Shown piece by piece: positions 36,772 to 45,459 of a stretch of 64,000 nucleotides of DNA. The number at the start of each line of letters is the position of its first letter. Within the stretch, counting starts at the first letter, position 1. Below the pieces are notes generated by a model that searched no databases, had not been told where the DNA came from, and saw only the letters and a program-made list of their open reading frames with translations. Position numbers and translations under genes: made by a program. The DNA is from Denitratimonas tolerans (GTDB taxonomy: Bacteria; Pseudomonadota; Gammaproteobacteria; Xanthomonadales; Xanthomonadaceae): assembly GCF_037203605.1 (NCBI RefSeq), contig NZ_JBBDHC010000007.1:62001-126000 (forward strand). Reading direction: 5' to 3'.

Positions 36772-37269
36772 ATGATGGGCGAGGGAGCGGCGGTGGCAGG
36801 CAGCAAGGACGGCAGCCGGTTCGGCGCGCTGCAGCGTGCGCATCTGGAGGCGCTGGGCTTGGTGCCGATGGTCCGGCGCGACGCCGTCCGGCCCGGGGCA
36901 CCGGTTCCTGCGCCGCGCGCCGGCAGCGAAACCCCGGCTCGCGCAGCCGCGCGTGGTGCCGTCGATCCACCCGCGGAACGCACGATCAGGCTTTGCGTCG
37001 CGGGCAGCGGCGCCTGGCCCGCGCCGGGGCCGGATGCGCGGCTGCTGGATGACCTGCTCGCCAGCCTCGGACTCACCGTCGCGCAGGTGCAGTGGGTATC
37101 CGGCGGCGCGCCGCCCGAAGGCATTCCGATGCTGGCCTTTGGCGTGGACGCGGCGCGCGGCGCGCTGCGCCTGCCCGCCCTCGCGCGTCTGCGCGACGCG
37201 CTGGAAAAGCGCATCGCCTGGCCGCAGCTGCGCCGCTTGCGGCGGCAGCTGCGCGAGGCGGTCCGATGA
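36772..37269 (+). CDS. Possible DNA polymerase III psi subunit (HolD-like)
   Basis: A 165-residue protein. An N-terminal helix (LQRAHLEALGLVPMVRR) is followed by a proline/alanine-rich linker (about 40-68). The C-terminal domain (IRLCVAGSGAWP, ARLLDDLLASLGLTVAQVQWV, LRLPALARLRDALEKRIAWPQL) has the layout of the psi subunit. The helpful context is that it directly precedes and overlaps rimI, as holD does in E. coli. Similarity is by pattern only, so the call is tentative. The in-frame ATG one codon later is an equally good start. Confidence 0.5.
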   Translation: MMGEGAAVAGSKDGSRFGALQRAHLEALGLVPMVRRDAVRPGAPVPAPRAGSETPARAAARGAVDPPAERTIRLCVAGSGAWPAPGPDARLLDDLLASLGLTVAQVQWVSGGAPPEGIPMLAFGVDAARGALRLPALARLRDALEKRIAWPQLRRLRRQLREAVR

Positions 37270-37766
37270 TCGTCGTCCCGTCCTGCGCCACCACCCTGCG
37301 GGCGATGCGCACCACCGATCTGGAAACGGTGATGCAGAACGAGCTGGCGGCCTACGAGTTTCCCTGGACCCAGGGCATCTTCCGCGAGTGCCTGCTGGCC
37401 GGGCACGGCTGCTGGGTGCTGGAGCGTGATGGCAAGATCATCGGCCACGGTGTGCTGTCGACGGGTGCGGGCGAAGCGCACATCCTCAACGTCTGCATCG
37501 CGCCGCGGCATCAGGGTCGCGGCCACGGCCGCCACCTGATCGCGCGCCTCATCGACGCGGCGCGCTGGCACCGGGTGGAGCGGATATTCCTGGAAGTGCG
37601 CCCGTCAAACCTCGCCGCCGTGCATTTGTATGAATCCATCGGCTTCAACGAGATCGGCCGCCGTCCCGGCTACTACCCGGCGCACAAGGGGCGCGAGGAT
37701 GCGGTGGTGATGGCGATGGAGCTGCTCCCCGCTGAAAGCACGCCGGGGCGGCTGATTCCCGGGTAG
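37266..37766 (+). CDS. rimI: Ribosomal protein S18 alanine N-acetyltransferase
   Basis: A GNAT acetyltransferase of 166 residues that acetylates the N-terminus of S18. Motif A (LNVCIAPRHQGRGHGRHLI), the EVRPSNLAAVHLYESIGFNEIGRRPGYY segment and the downstream catalytic-region residues are typical. The start overlaps the preceding gene by four bases. Its last 94 bases overlap the convergent beta-helix reading frame. Two REP-like hairpins follow immediately after the stop. Confidence 0.93.
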   Translation: MIVVPSCATTLRAMRTTDLETVMQNELAAYEFPWTQGIFRECLLAGHGCWVLERDGKIIGHGVLSTGAGEAHILNVCIAPRHQGRGHGRHLIARLIDAARWHRVERIFLEVRPSNLAAVHLYESIGFNEIGRRPGYYPAHKGREDAVVMAMELLPAESTPGRLIPG

Positions 37767-39418
37767 GGCGGAATCGTCGCAGGCGTTTCCGCCATGAGCG
37801 CGACAACGGCGGAATCCGCCGCGCGGGTTCCGCCCTGCGGGGCTGTCGACTCCAGCGCTGCCTGGGACTCGAATCCATCGCCGAAGAGCCGGTCGCTGCC
37901 GGGGCTGCGGCTCGCCCAGACCGTGTTTCCATGGGCACCGAGGTTGATGCGCCCGCCGTTGGGCTGGGTTTCCAGCGCGTGGTCGGATGCCGGATCGCCG
38001 GCGTCGATGGCCGGGCTGGTCACCGCATCCATGACCCAGCCTGCGGGCGTGAAGCGTCCGGCGGCCGAGCGCAGTCGGTAGTCGCCGCCGCCGGCGTCGG
38101 CGAACAGGGGATCGGCCTGGAAGTTGCCTGTGCCCGGCTCCTGCGTGATCGACCAGACGATGGCGAAGCTGCCGCCTGAGAGCGTGGCGAAGTCGCGGCT
38201 GTTGCCGCGGAAGATCGCGTTTCGAACCGTGACCTGAGAGCCGTCCTCGACCACCACGGCGGCGCCGTCGGGCACCGTGCCGGGGCAGAGGTGATCGGCC
38301 ACGGTAATACTCTCGATGTTCACCTGCGACGGCCCGCCCGGCCCGCCGTCGATGTAGATTGCCGCGGCCGAACGGCTGCCGTTCGGGCACAGGTTGTGGT
38401 GAAGGAGGTCGTTGCGCATCGTGCCGGTCGCGCCCTCGTCCCAGAACACCCCGGAGCCGGCGGTCGGGGCGTAGTTTCCGGTGATGAGGTTGCCGCGCAG
38501 CTCGGCGTCGGTGCCCGCCACCAGTACGCCGCCGCCCCAGCCATAGCCCTGGGTGGCACCGATCGCGTTGCCGCGCACGATGCTGTCGGCCAGCAGCGCG
38601 TTGGCTGCGACATAGATTCCGCCGCCGTGGTCGTGGTGCCCGGTGTTGTTCTCCACCAGATTGTGGCGCAGCTCGGCGTGCCGCCCGGACACGTGGATGC
38701 CCGCGCCCTTGCCGGCCTGGTTGTCGCGCACGGTGTTGTGTTCGATGCGGATCGAGCCGGTGGCACCGCCCCAATCCTGCGTGTGGGCGTGGATGCCGCC
38801 GCCGCGCGAATCGGCGCTGGCGTGCTGGTTGCTGAAGTTGCCGTGGATGAGATTGTGCGAGATGACGATCGCGCCGTTGCCATCGAGCGCGGCGTGGACA
38901 CCGCCGCCGTGGCCGCTGCCGTCGGCCCAGCTGCTGCCCAGGCCGCGTCCGCGGGTGAGGATGAAGCCATCGAGCACGGTGGTCTGGTTCGAATCCAGAT
39001 GCAGCTGCACCGCGGGATTGGTGAGGCCGCCGTCGATGCGGGAAGCGTGCTGGTCGGCATCGCGTGCCGAAAAATCGGCGCTGAATCCGCCCAGCAGGGT
39101 CAGGTGCGTGCCGCTGGGCGCGCCAAAGCCGCCGAGCGCGACGTTCTCGGAATACGTCCCCGCCGCCACCTGCACGATGTCGCCGGCCTTGGCGCCCGCG
39201 ATCGCGGCGGAGATCGTCGCCAGCGGCGCGGCGGCCGATCCGCTGCCGCCCGCCGCCGCGCCGGCGCGCACGCAGATCACGGCCGGCTGGGAGGCGAGGA
39301 ACCCGGTGCAGGCGTGGTGCTGGCCGTTGTCGTGCCCGACCGGACCCGGGCCGGCCGCCGCGCAGGGCAGGGCGACCAGGATCAGCGCGATGGCGGTGGA
39401 GCGATGAGCGAAGGTCAC
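37673..39418 (-). CDS. Secreted beta-helix protein with DGFE motif and long C-terminal tail
   Basis: A GTG start at 39418 overlaps the stop of the upstream gene (GTGA) and gives a signal peptide (HRSTAIALILVALPCAAAG). The 581-residue product has a DUF1565/NosD-like beta-helix with many rungs (VLDGFILTRGRGLG, HNTVRDNQAGKGAGIHVSG, AELRGNLITGNYAP) and a distal LRSAAGRFTPAG...SPAIDAGDPA region. LFGDGFE occurs near residue 515, where the relatives end, yet the frame continues for about 62 residues through two REP-like hairpins and antisense into rimI. The original stop was probably lost. Function unknown. Confidence 0.78.
   Translation of the reverse strand: MTFAHRSTAIALILVALPCAAAGPGPVGHDNGQHHACTGFLASQPAVICVRAGAAAGGSGSAAAPLATISAAIAGAKAGDIVQVAAGTYSENVALGGFGAPSGTHLTLLGGFSADFSARDADQHASRIDGGLTNPAVQLHLDSNQTTVLDGFILTRGRGLGSSWADGSGHGGGVHAALDGNGAIVISHNLIHGNFSNQHASADSRGGGIHAHTQDWGGATGSIRIEHNTVRDNQAGKGAGIHVSGRHAELRHNLVENNTGHHDHGGGIYVAANALLADSIVRGNAIGATQGYGWGGGVLVAGTDAELRGNLITGNYAPTAGSGVFWDEGATGTMRNDLLHHNLCPNGSRSAAAIYIDGGPGGPSQVNIESITVADHLCPGTVPDGAAVVVEDGSQVTVRNAIFRGNSRDFATLSGGSFAIVWSITQEPGTGNFQADPLFADAGGGDYRLRSAAGRFTPAGWVMDAVTSPAIDAGDPASDHALETQPNGGRINLGAHGNTVWASRSPGSDRLFGDGFESQAALESTAPQGGTRAADSAVVALMAETPATIPPYPGISRPGVLSAGSSSIAITTASSRPLCAG
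37767..37834. repeat. Two REP-like hairpins after rimI
   Basis: GGCGGAA, 13 bases, TTCCGCC occurs twice (37767-37793 and 37808-37834), 14 bases apart. Each is a 27-base stem-loop. Repeated hairpins of this kind between convergent genes resemble REP/BIME elements and may act as a bidirectional terminator or mRNA-stabilising structure. They lie inside the C-terminal tail of the beta-helix frame. Confidence 0.65.
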
Positions 39419-40977
39419 GGCGAAAACACCTCGAAGCCATCGGCGAACAGGCCGCCGTCGTACTCGAACGCGCCCGGATCCGGCGCGCCGTCGTCGGGCC
39501 GCGGCTGGCCGGCGGCGTGGGCCAGGTACTGCGCATTCACGGTGTGCGCCTGCGCGATCACCTCGGGATGCAGGGCCATGCCTGCGTCCACCGCATCGCT
39601 GCTGAACGCGAGTCTGAAGTCCGTGCCCGCCTCGTCGACGAAGCCCGGCGCGTTGGCGGCGTTGGTCAGCACGCTCCCGAGGCCGGAAATCGCGCCCTGT
39701 GGCGTGGTGTTGTCGCGCCACGGGGTCAGCGTGGGCGAGGCCCAGTTCGTGCCCAGGTCGAGCAGCCCGTACTGGTGCATCCAGGACAGGTTCGTCGGCA
39801 CCGCGCCCGGCGTCCAGGCGCGCAGGAACACCAGGTTGTTGCGCGCGTCCACGCGTTCGTCGTTGGTGGAAACGTCGAACAGGATGCTGCGCCAGCGCGT
39901 GGACTGGTCGGCGCGCACGACAACGGTGTTGTGGAAAAAATGCAGCGTGCCCTTGCGGTAGCAGGCGAGGGCGGGATCGGCCTGGCCGTTGACGTAGCAG
40001 CCGCTGTCGCCGCCGTAGTGCACCAGATTGCCCGGTCCTTCCGGGTCGCTGACGATGAGGTTGCCGTAGACGAAGCTGCGCCGGTATTCGGGCAGCGCCT
40101 GCACCATCGGCCAGCTTTCCTGCGCTTCCACCAGATCGATGCTGCGCGCGCCGCCGTCGATGAGGTTGTAGCGCACCACGGTGCCGGTGGAGCGGTCCTT
40201 GAGGTTGCCGCCGGACGAGCCGGCGCGCAGCGGGCCGAAGCGGTTGAACTGGATCGTCATGCCCACCGCCTCGGTGTAGAGGTTGTGGTGGCGGTCGTTG
40301 GTCACGCTGACGGTGCCGTTGCCGTAAAGCTCGGAGAACTCGATGCGGACGTCGCGCGAGAGCATTTCCTCCGAATCTCCCGAGGCGACGAAAAATCCGT
40401 TGCCGTTGCCTTCCAGCACCACGTCGCTCACCACGACGTGCTCGCCGCGCTCGACGAAGATGCCGGCGGCGTTGGCCGAGTAGGTCTGGGTACTGCCGTC
40501 GCTGGCGCTGAACGCATACTCGTGGAAGGCGTGGCGGAGGTGCAGGCCCTGGATGCGCAGGTGGCGCGGCTTGAAGCCCCAGGCATCGCCCGTGCCCCAG
40601 CTCACGTGGATCAGGCCGCGCGGCTCGGTGGCCACGACGCGGTAGCCCATCGTCGCGCGCGTGGTGGCGTTTTCGCCATCGAGCACCGGCCGCTCGCCGC
40701 CCGGCCCGCGCGCGCCGCACACCGTGATGGGCTGGGCGGCCGTGCCCTGGCGACGCAGCAGGATCTTTTCGCGGTAGGGCGTCGCGCGCCAGTGGATGCG
40801 CACGGTGTCGCCGGCGTTGAGCGCCTCCCACGGCACCGCGCCGATGCTGGCGTAAGCCTGTCCCGGACCGACCTCGAAGAGCGTGCCCGCGCCGGTGTGG
40901 GTGCAGTCGGGAATCCGCGCCGCCCCGCAGGGAGAGGCGATGATCAGGGCCAGTGCGAACAGGCGGCGGAGGGTCAT
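39415..40977 (-). CDS. Secreted right-handed beta-helix protein with C-terminal DGFE motif
   Basis: A 520-residue precursor with a signal peptide (TLRRLFALALIIASPCGAA). The body is a parallel beta-helix (LRIQGLHLRHAFHEYAFSA, VVVSDVVLEGNGNGFFVASG, VRIEFSELYGNGTVSV) of the pectate-lyase-like superfamily. No pectate-lyase catalytic site is obvious. It ends GGLFADGFEVFSP. The start at 40977 has GGAGG close upstream; the open frame extends further without signal-like sequence. The stop overlaps the start of the next beta-helix gene, so the two proteins are made together. Confidence 0.82.
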   Translation of the reverse strand: MTLRRLFALALIIASPCGAARIPDCTHTGAGTLFEVGPGQAYASIGAVPWEALNAGDTVRIHWRATPYREKILLRRQGTAAQPITVCGARGPGGERPVLDGENATTRATMGYRVVATEPRGLIHVSWGTGDAWGFKPRHLRIQGLHLRHAFHEYAFSASDGSTQTYSANAAGIFVERGEHVVVSDVVLEGNGNGFFVASGDSEEMLSRDVRIEFSELYGNGTVSVTNDRHHNLYTEAVGMTIQFNRFGPLRAGSSGGNLKDRSTGTVVRYNLIDGGARSIDLVEAQESWPMVQALPEYRRSFVYGNLIVSDPEGPGNLVHYGGDSGCYVNGQADPALACYRKGTLHFFHNTVVVRADQSTRWRSILFDVSTNDERVDARNNLVFLRAWTPGAVPTNLSWMHQYGLLDLGTNWASPTLTPWRDNTTPQGAISGLGSVLTNAANAPGFVDEAGTDFRLAFSSDAVDAGMALHPEVIAQAHTVNAQYLAHAAGQPRPDDGAPDPGAFEYDGGLFADGFEVFSP

Positions 40978-41177
40978 CGGCAAGCGTTCCGTGAAAGGGT
41001 CGGACGGACAGCCGGCGTTCCGCGCCGCGCCCGATATCGCAACCACGCGAAAACGCGCCGATGGAGGCCACGGCGCGCGGGTGCCTGGTTCGGCAATTCA
41101 CCGCAGCCGCAGCGCATCATGCGCCCGGCGCCGGGCTGGCACTACACTAGCCACTTTGTTCGCGACGACACCGACCG

Positions 41178-42065
41178 ATGAGTTGGCTCCAGAAACTGAT
41201 GCCCGCGCGCATCCGCACCGAAGGCACGAAGAAGACCGGCTCGGTGCCGGAAGGGCTGTGGGAGAAGTGCGACAGCTGCGCCGCCGTGCTCTACAAGCCG
41301 GAGCTGGAGCGCAACCTGTACGTCTGTCCCAAGTGCGGCCACCACATGGCGATCACCGCGCGCGACCGGCTCGAGGCCCTGTTCGACCCGGATACCGCGC
41401 AGGAGCTGGACGCCGGGCTGGAACCGGTGGACGTGCTGCGCTTCCGCGACTCCAAGCGCTATGTGGACCGCATCCGCGCGGCGCAGAAGCAAAGCGGCGA
41501 GCGCGACGCGCTGGTGTCCATGCATGGCCAGCTCAAGGGCCGACCGCTCGTGGCCTGTGCCTTCGAGTTCCGCTACATGGGCGGATCGATGGGCTCGGTG
41601 GTGGGCGAGAAGTTCACCCGCGCGGCCGAACACGCGCTCGCGCACCGCAGCCCGCTGGTGTGCTTTTCCGCCACGGGCGGTGCGCGCATGCAGGAGGGCC
41701 TGTTCTCGCTGATGCAGATGGCCAAGACCTCCGCCGCGCTGGCGCGCCTGCGCGAAGCGGGCCTGCCCTATGTCTCGTTCCTGACCCATCCGACCACGGG
41801 CGGCGTTTCGGCCAGCCTCGGCATGCTGGGCGACCTCAACCTGGCCGAACCGCGCGCCCTGATCGGCTTCGCCGGCCCGCGCGTGATCGAACAAACCGTG
41901 CGCGAAACCCTGCCGCAGGGCTTCCAGCGCAGCGAATTCCTGCTCGAACACGGTGCCATCGACGCCATTGTCGACCGGCGCGAGTCGCGCGACACCCTGG
42001 CTTCGCTGCTGGCGCTGTTGATGCGCCAGCCGGCACCCCCGCCGACACCCGCAGCGGCGTCCTGA
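41178..42065 (+). CDS. accD: Acetyl-CoA carboxylase carboxyltransferase subunit beta
   Basis: The beta half of the carboxyltransferase that makes malonyl-CoA for fatty acid synthesis. The N-terminal zinc ribbon has C31, C34, C50 and C53 (CDSC...CPKC). The crotonase-fold body contains MGGSMGSVVGEKFTRA, FSATGGARMQEG and PTTGGVSASLGMLGD. The length of 295 residues is normal. It is followed after 11 bases by glmM rather than by folC, so the usual accD-folC pairing is not kept here. Confidence 0.97.
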   Translation: MSWLQKLMPARIRTEGTKKTGSVPEGLWEKCDSCAAVLYKPELERNLYVCPKCGHHMAITARDRLEALFDPDTAQELDAGLEPVDVLRFRDSKRYVDRIRAAQKQSGERDALVSMHGQLKGRPLVACAFEFRYMGGSMGSVVGEKFTRAAEHALAHRSPLVCFSATGGARMQEGLFSLMQMAKTSAALARLREAGLPYVSFLTHPTTGGVSASLGMLGDLNLAEPRALIGFAGPRVIEQTVRETLPQGFQRSEFLLEHGAIDAIVDRRESRDTLASLLALLMRQPAPPPTPAAAS

Positions 42066-42076
42066 GGCGCGCCGCG

Positions 42077-43420
42077 ATGGGAGAGCGCCGCCATTTCGGT
42101 ACCGACGGCATTCGCGGTCGCGTCGGTGAGGGGATCATTTCGGCCGATTTCGTGCTCAAGCTCGGATGGGCCGCCGGCCGCGCCCTGTCGCGCGACGGGC
42201 GCCGGCCGGTGGTGGTGATCGGCAAGGACACGCGGATTTCCGGCTACATGTTCGAATCGGCGCTGCAGGCGGGCCTGGTGGCGGCCGGTGCCGACGTGCG
42301 GCTGCTCGGGCCGATGCCGACGCCCGGCGTGGCCTACCTCACCCACTCGCTGCGCGCCGACGCCGGCATCGTCATCAGTGCTTCGCACAACCCGCACCAC
42401 GACAACGGCATCAAGTTCTTTTCCGAGCGCGGCGAAAAGCTCGACGATGCCACCGAGCTTGCGATCGAAGCCGAGCTGGACGCGCCGTTTTCCACCGTGC
42501 CCTCGGAAACCCTCGGCAAGGCGCTGCGCATTGCCGACGCCGCCACGCGCTATGCCGAGTTCTGCAAGTCCACGGTGCCGCTGGATTTCACCCTGGAAGG
42601 CTGGCATCTGGCGCTGGACTGCGCGCACGGGGCCAACTACCAGATCGGCCCGCGCGTGTTCACCGAACTGGGCGCGCGGGTCGACGCCATCGGGATCGCG
42701 CCCGACGGGCTCAACATCAATCGCGGCGTCGGTTCCACCCATCCCGAAGCCCTCGCCGCGCGGGTGCGCGAGAGCGGTGCCACGCTCGGTATCGCGTTCG
42801 ATGGCGACGGCGACCGGGTGACCTTCACCGACAGCGCCGGGCGGGTGGTGGACGGCGACGCGCTGATCCACATCCTGGCCTGCGACTGGCAGCAGAGCGG
42901 CCGCCTGCGCGGGCCGGTGGCCGGCACGTTGATGACCAATTTCGCGCTCGAACAGGTGCTGGCCGGGCGCGGCATCGGCTTCGTGCGCACCCGCGTGGGC
43001 GACCGTCACGTGCACCGCGCGCTGGTCGAGCAGGGCGGCGTGCTGGGCGGCGAAGCCTCCGGCCACATCCTCTGCCTCGATCGCGCCAGCACGGGCGATG
43101 CCATCGTCAGCGCGCTGCAGGTGCTGGAAGTGCTGTCGCGGCGCGGGCTGTCGCTGGAAGAAGCCCTGGCCGACTACCGGCCGCTGCCGCAGCGCACCGT
43201 CAATCTGCGCCTGGCCGGTGACGCGCGCCGGATCGTCGATTCGGACGGCGTGCGCGCCGCGCTGGACGTCGCCGAACGCGCCGTGGCCGGGCGCGGGCGC
43301 GCCTTCCTGCGCCCGTCCGGCACCGAGCCCGTCATCCGCGTGACGGTCGAAGCCGATGACGTCGCGCTGATGGACGAGGTCCTCGATGCCCTCGCCGCGG
43401 CCGTGGCGGCAGCTGCCTGA
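42077..43420 (+). CDS. glmM: Phosphoglucosamine mutase
   Basis: It interconverts glucosamine 6-phosphate and glucosamine 1-phosphate for peptidoglycan and lipopolysaccharide synthesis. The phosphoserine is S103 in ISASHNPHHDNG, the metal loop is DGDGDR, the sugar-binding loop is GEASGH, and the C-terminal phosphate site is RPSGTEPVIRV. All are intact in 447 residues. The ATG at 42077 directly precedes the family N-terminus RHFGTDGIRG. Likely co-transcribed with accD. Confidence 0.97.
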   Translation: MGERRHFGTDGIRGRVGEGIISADFVLKLGWAAGRALSRDGRRPVVVIGKDTRISGYMFESALQAGLVAAGADVRLLGPMPTPGVAYLTHSLRADAGIVISASHNPHHDNGIKFFSERGEKLDDATELAIEAELDAPFSTVPSETLGKALRIADAATRYAEFCKSTVPLDFTLEGWHLALDCAHGANYQIGPRVFTELGARVDAIGIAPDGLNINRGVGSTHPEALAARVRESGATLGIAFDGDGDRVTFTDSAGRVVDGDALIHILACDWQQSGRLRGPVAGTLMTNFALEQVLAGRGIGFVRTRVGDRHVHRALVEQGGVLGGEASGHILCLDRASTGDAIVSALQVLEVLSRRGLSLEEALADYRPLPQRTVNLRLAGDARRIVDSDGVRAALDVAERAVAGRGRAFLRPSGTEPVIRVTVEADDVALMDEVLDALAAAVAAAA

Positions 43421-43530
43421 GAACCGTCGTGGCCCGGCATGACCGGGTCCGCAGTCCGGTCGCCGCGTCGGCCCGATGATGCCAAACAGTCTATGCTTGC
43501 CGCCTTTCCACCACCGCCCAGGCTTGCGCC

Positions 43531-44469
43531 ATGACGACCCGCATTCCCACCCTCGACATCCGTCGATTCGATACCGAACGCGATGCCTTCGTCGCCGAAC
43601 TGGGGGCGGCGTACCGCGAGTGGGGCTTTGCCGGCATCCGCCATCACGGCATCCCGCAGGCGCTGATCGATTCGGCCTACGCGGCCTTTCGCGCCTTCTT
43701 CGCGCTGCCCGATGCGGTCAAGCGCAGCTACCACGTCCCCGGCGGCGGCGGCGCGCGCGGCTACACTCCCTTCGGCGTGGAAACGGCCAAGGGCTCCAGC
43801 CACTACGACCTCAAGGAGTTCTGGCACGTCGGCCGCGAGCTGGCGGCCGACAGCCGCTACCGCGCGGTGATGGCCGACAACCTCTGGCCGGCCGAAGTGC
43901 CGGGATTCAAGGAGCACGCACTGGCGCTCTACCGCGCGCTCGATGACCTCGGATCGCGCGTCCTGTCGGCGCTGGCCCTGCACATCGGCCTGCCGCAGGA
44001 CTGGTTCGCCGACAAGACCGATGCGGGAAACTCGATCCTGCGGCCGATCCACTACCCGCCAATCACCGCCGACGACATTCCCAACGTGCGCGCCGGTGCG
44101 CACGAGGACATCAACCTGATCACGCTGCTGGTCGGGGCCAGCGCGGAAGGGCTGCAGGTGCTTTCCCGCAAGGGCGAATGGGTGCCGTTCACCGCGGATG
44201 CCGACACGATCGTGGTCAATATCGGCGACATGCTGCAGCGGCTCACCAACCACGTCTATCCGTCCACCACCCACCGCGTGGTCAATCCGCCGGGCGCGTC
44301 GGCGCGTGCGCCGCGCTATTCGGTGCCCTTCTTCCTGCACCCCAATCCGGACTTCCTGATCGACGTGCTGCCTTCCTGCATCAGCGCCGACAGCCCCAGT
44401 CGCTATCCCGAGCCGATCACGGCGCAGGGCTACCTGGAAGAGCGGCTGCGCGAGATCAAGCTGATCTGA
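43531..44469 (+). CDS. Isopenicillin-N-synthase-type 2-oxoglutarate/Fe(II) oxygenase
   Basis: A 312-residue cytosolic oxygenase. The iron ligands are H191 and D193 in AHEDINLITLL and H248 in STTHRVVNP. The 2-oxoglutarate-binding arginine/serine pair is R262 and S264 in RYSVPFF. The N-terminal DIOX_N domain has YREWGFAGIRHHGIP. The substrate is unknown; related bacterial proteins are often annotated as flavonol-synthase-like or ethylene-forming-like. It is about 90 bases upstream of an alpha/beta hydrolase on the same strand. Confidence 0.9.
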   Translation: MTTRIPTLDIRRFDTERDAFVAELGAAYREWGFAGIRHHGIPQALIDSAYAAFRAFFALPDAVKRSYHVPGGGGARGYTPFGVETAKGSSHYDLKEFWHVGRELAADSRYRAVMADNLWPAEVPGFKEHALALYRALDDLGSRVLSALALHIGLPQDWFADKTDAGNSILRPIHYPPITADDIPNVRAGAHEDINLITLLVGASAEGLQVLSRKGEWVPFTADADTIVVNIGDMLQRLTNHVYPSTTHRVVNPPGASARAPRYSVPFFLHPNPDFLIDVLPSCISADSPSRYPEPITAQGYLEERLREIKLI

Positions 44470-44561
44470 AGGCGGCGCGGCGGAGCCCGGGCCGCGCCTC
44501 CGGTTGTCGCCAGCGCCCGGCGCACCTAGAGTGTCCGGCCTGTCGACGCGACCCGATCTCC

Positions 44562-45449
44562 ATGCACTACCCCGACTATCCGTTCACGCCAAAGCGTTTC
44601 GAGCTGCGCCCCGGCATCGCGATGAGCTATCTCGACGAAGGCCCGCGCGATGGCGAGGTGGTGCTGATGCTGCACGGCAACCCGTCGTGGAGCTACTACT
44701 GGCGCAAGCTGGTGGGCGCGCTGTCCGACCGCTGGCGCTGCATCGTGCCCGACCACGTCGGCATGGGGCTGTCGGACAAGCCGGATGACGCGGCCTACGC
44801 CTACACGCTCCAGTCGCGCATCGACGACGTGGCCAGCCTGCTCGAACACCTGGGCATCACCGGCAGGGTGACGCTGGCGGTGCACGACTGGGGCGGCATG
44901 ATCGGCTTCGGCTGGGCCTTGCGCGATGCGGATCGCGTCGCGCGCATGGTCATCCTCAACACTGCGGCCTTTCCCCTGCCGGCGGAAAAGCCGATGCCCT
45001 GGCAGCTCCGGCTGGGGCGCGATTCGCGCCTGGGCGCGCTGGCGATCCGCGGCCTCAACGCGTTTTCCAGCGCCGCCTCGTTCGTGGGTGTGGAGCAGCG
45101 TATGCCCTCGGAAGTGCGCGCGGCCTACGTTGCGCCCTACGACTCCTGGGCGCACCGCATCGCCACCCTGCGCTTCGTGCAGGACATCCCGCTCGGCCCG
45201 GAAGATCGTGCCTGGCGCATCGTCGAGGAGTCCGGGCGTCGCCTCGGCGAGTTCGCCGACCGTCCGGCGCTGCTGGTCTGGGGGCTGTGCGATTTCGTCT
45301 TCGACGCGCATTTCCTGCGCGGCTTCGAGCAGCGTTTGCCGAATGCGGAAAGCCTGATTTTCGACGACGCCGGCCACTACGTGCTGGAAGACAAGGCCGC
45401 GGTCATCGTGCCGCGCGTGCGCGATTTCCTCGAGCGCCACCCGCTCTGA
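44562..45449 (+). CDS. Alpha/beta hydrolase, haloalkane dehalogenase/OleB-like
   Basis: A 295-residue hydrolase. The oxyanion-hole region HGNPSWSYYW is at 38-47, the nucleophile is an aspartate (D109 in VHDWGGMIG), and a histidine lies in FDDAGHYVLED near 272. The Asp nucleophile and HGNPSW motif are shared by haloalkane dehalogenases and by OleB, the beta-lactone decarboxylase of olefin synthesis in Xanthomonas-type bacteria. OleB normally travels with oleA, oleC and oleD, none of which is in the window, so the exact reaction is open. The ATG at 44562 is chosen because the longer frame overlaps the oxygenase gene. Confidence 0.85.
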   Translation: MHYPDYPFTPKRFELRPGIAMSYLDEGPRDGEVVLMLHGNPSWSYYWRKLVGALSDRWRCIVPDHVGMGLSDKPDDAAYAYTLQSRIDDVASLLEHLGITGRVTLAVHDWGGMIGFGWALRDADRVARMVILNTAAFPLPAEKPMPWQLRLGRDSRLGALAIRGLNAFSSAASFVGVEQRMPSEVRAAYVAPYDSWAHRIATLRFVQDIPLGPEDRAWRIVEESGRRLGEFADRPALLVWGLCDFVFDAHFLRGFEQRLPNAESLIFDDAGHYVLEDKAAVIVPRVRDFLERHPL

Positions 45450-45459
45450 CCGCCGGCCG

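Noticed and set aside
37605..39536. Minus-strand frame of about 640 codons overlapping the second beta-helix gene
   Set aside because: Composition is arginine- and glycine-rich as in frame-shifted GC-rich coding sequence; the beta-helix frame has a signal peptide and clear family features.
39419..41101. Single giant beta-helix frame running through both beta-helix genes (37673-41101)
   Set aside because: The upstream half of that frame is out of phase with the real 520-residue protein. Two separate signal peptides and the GTGA overlap show two genes.
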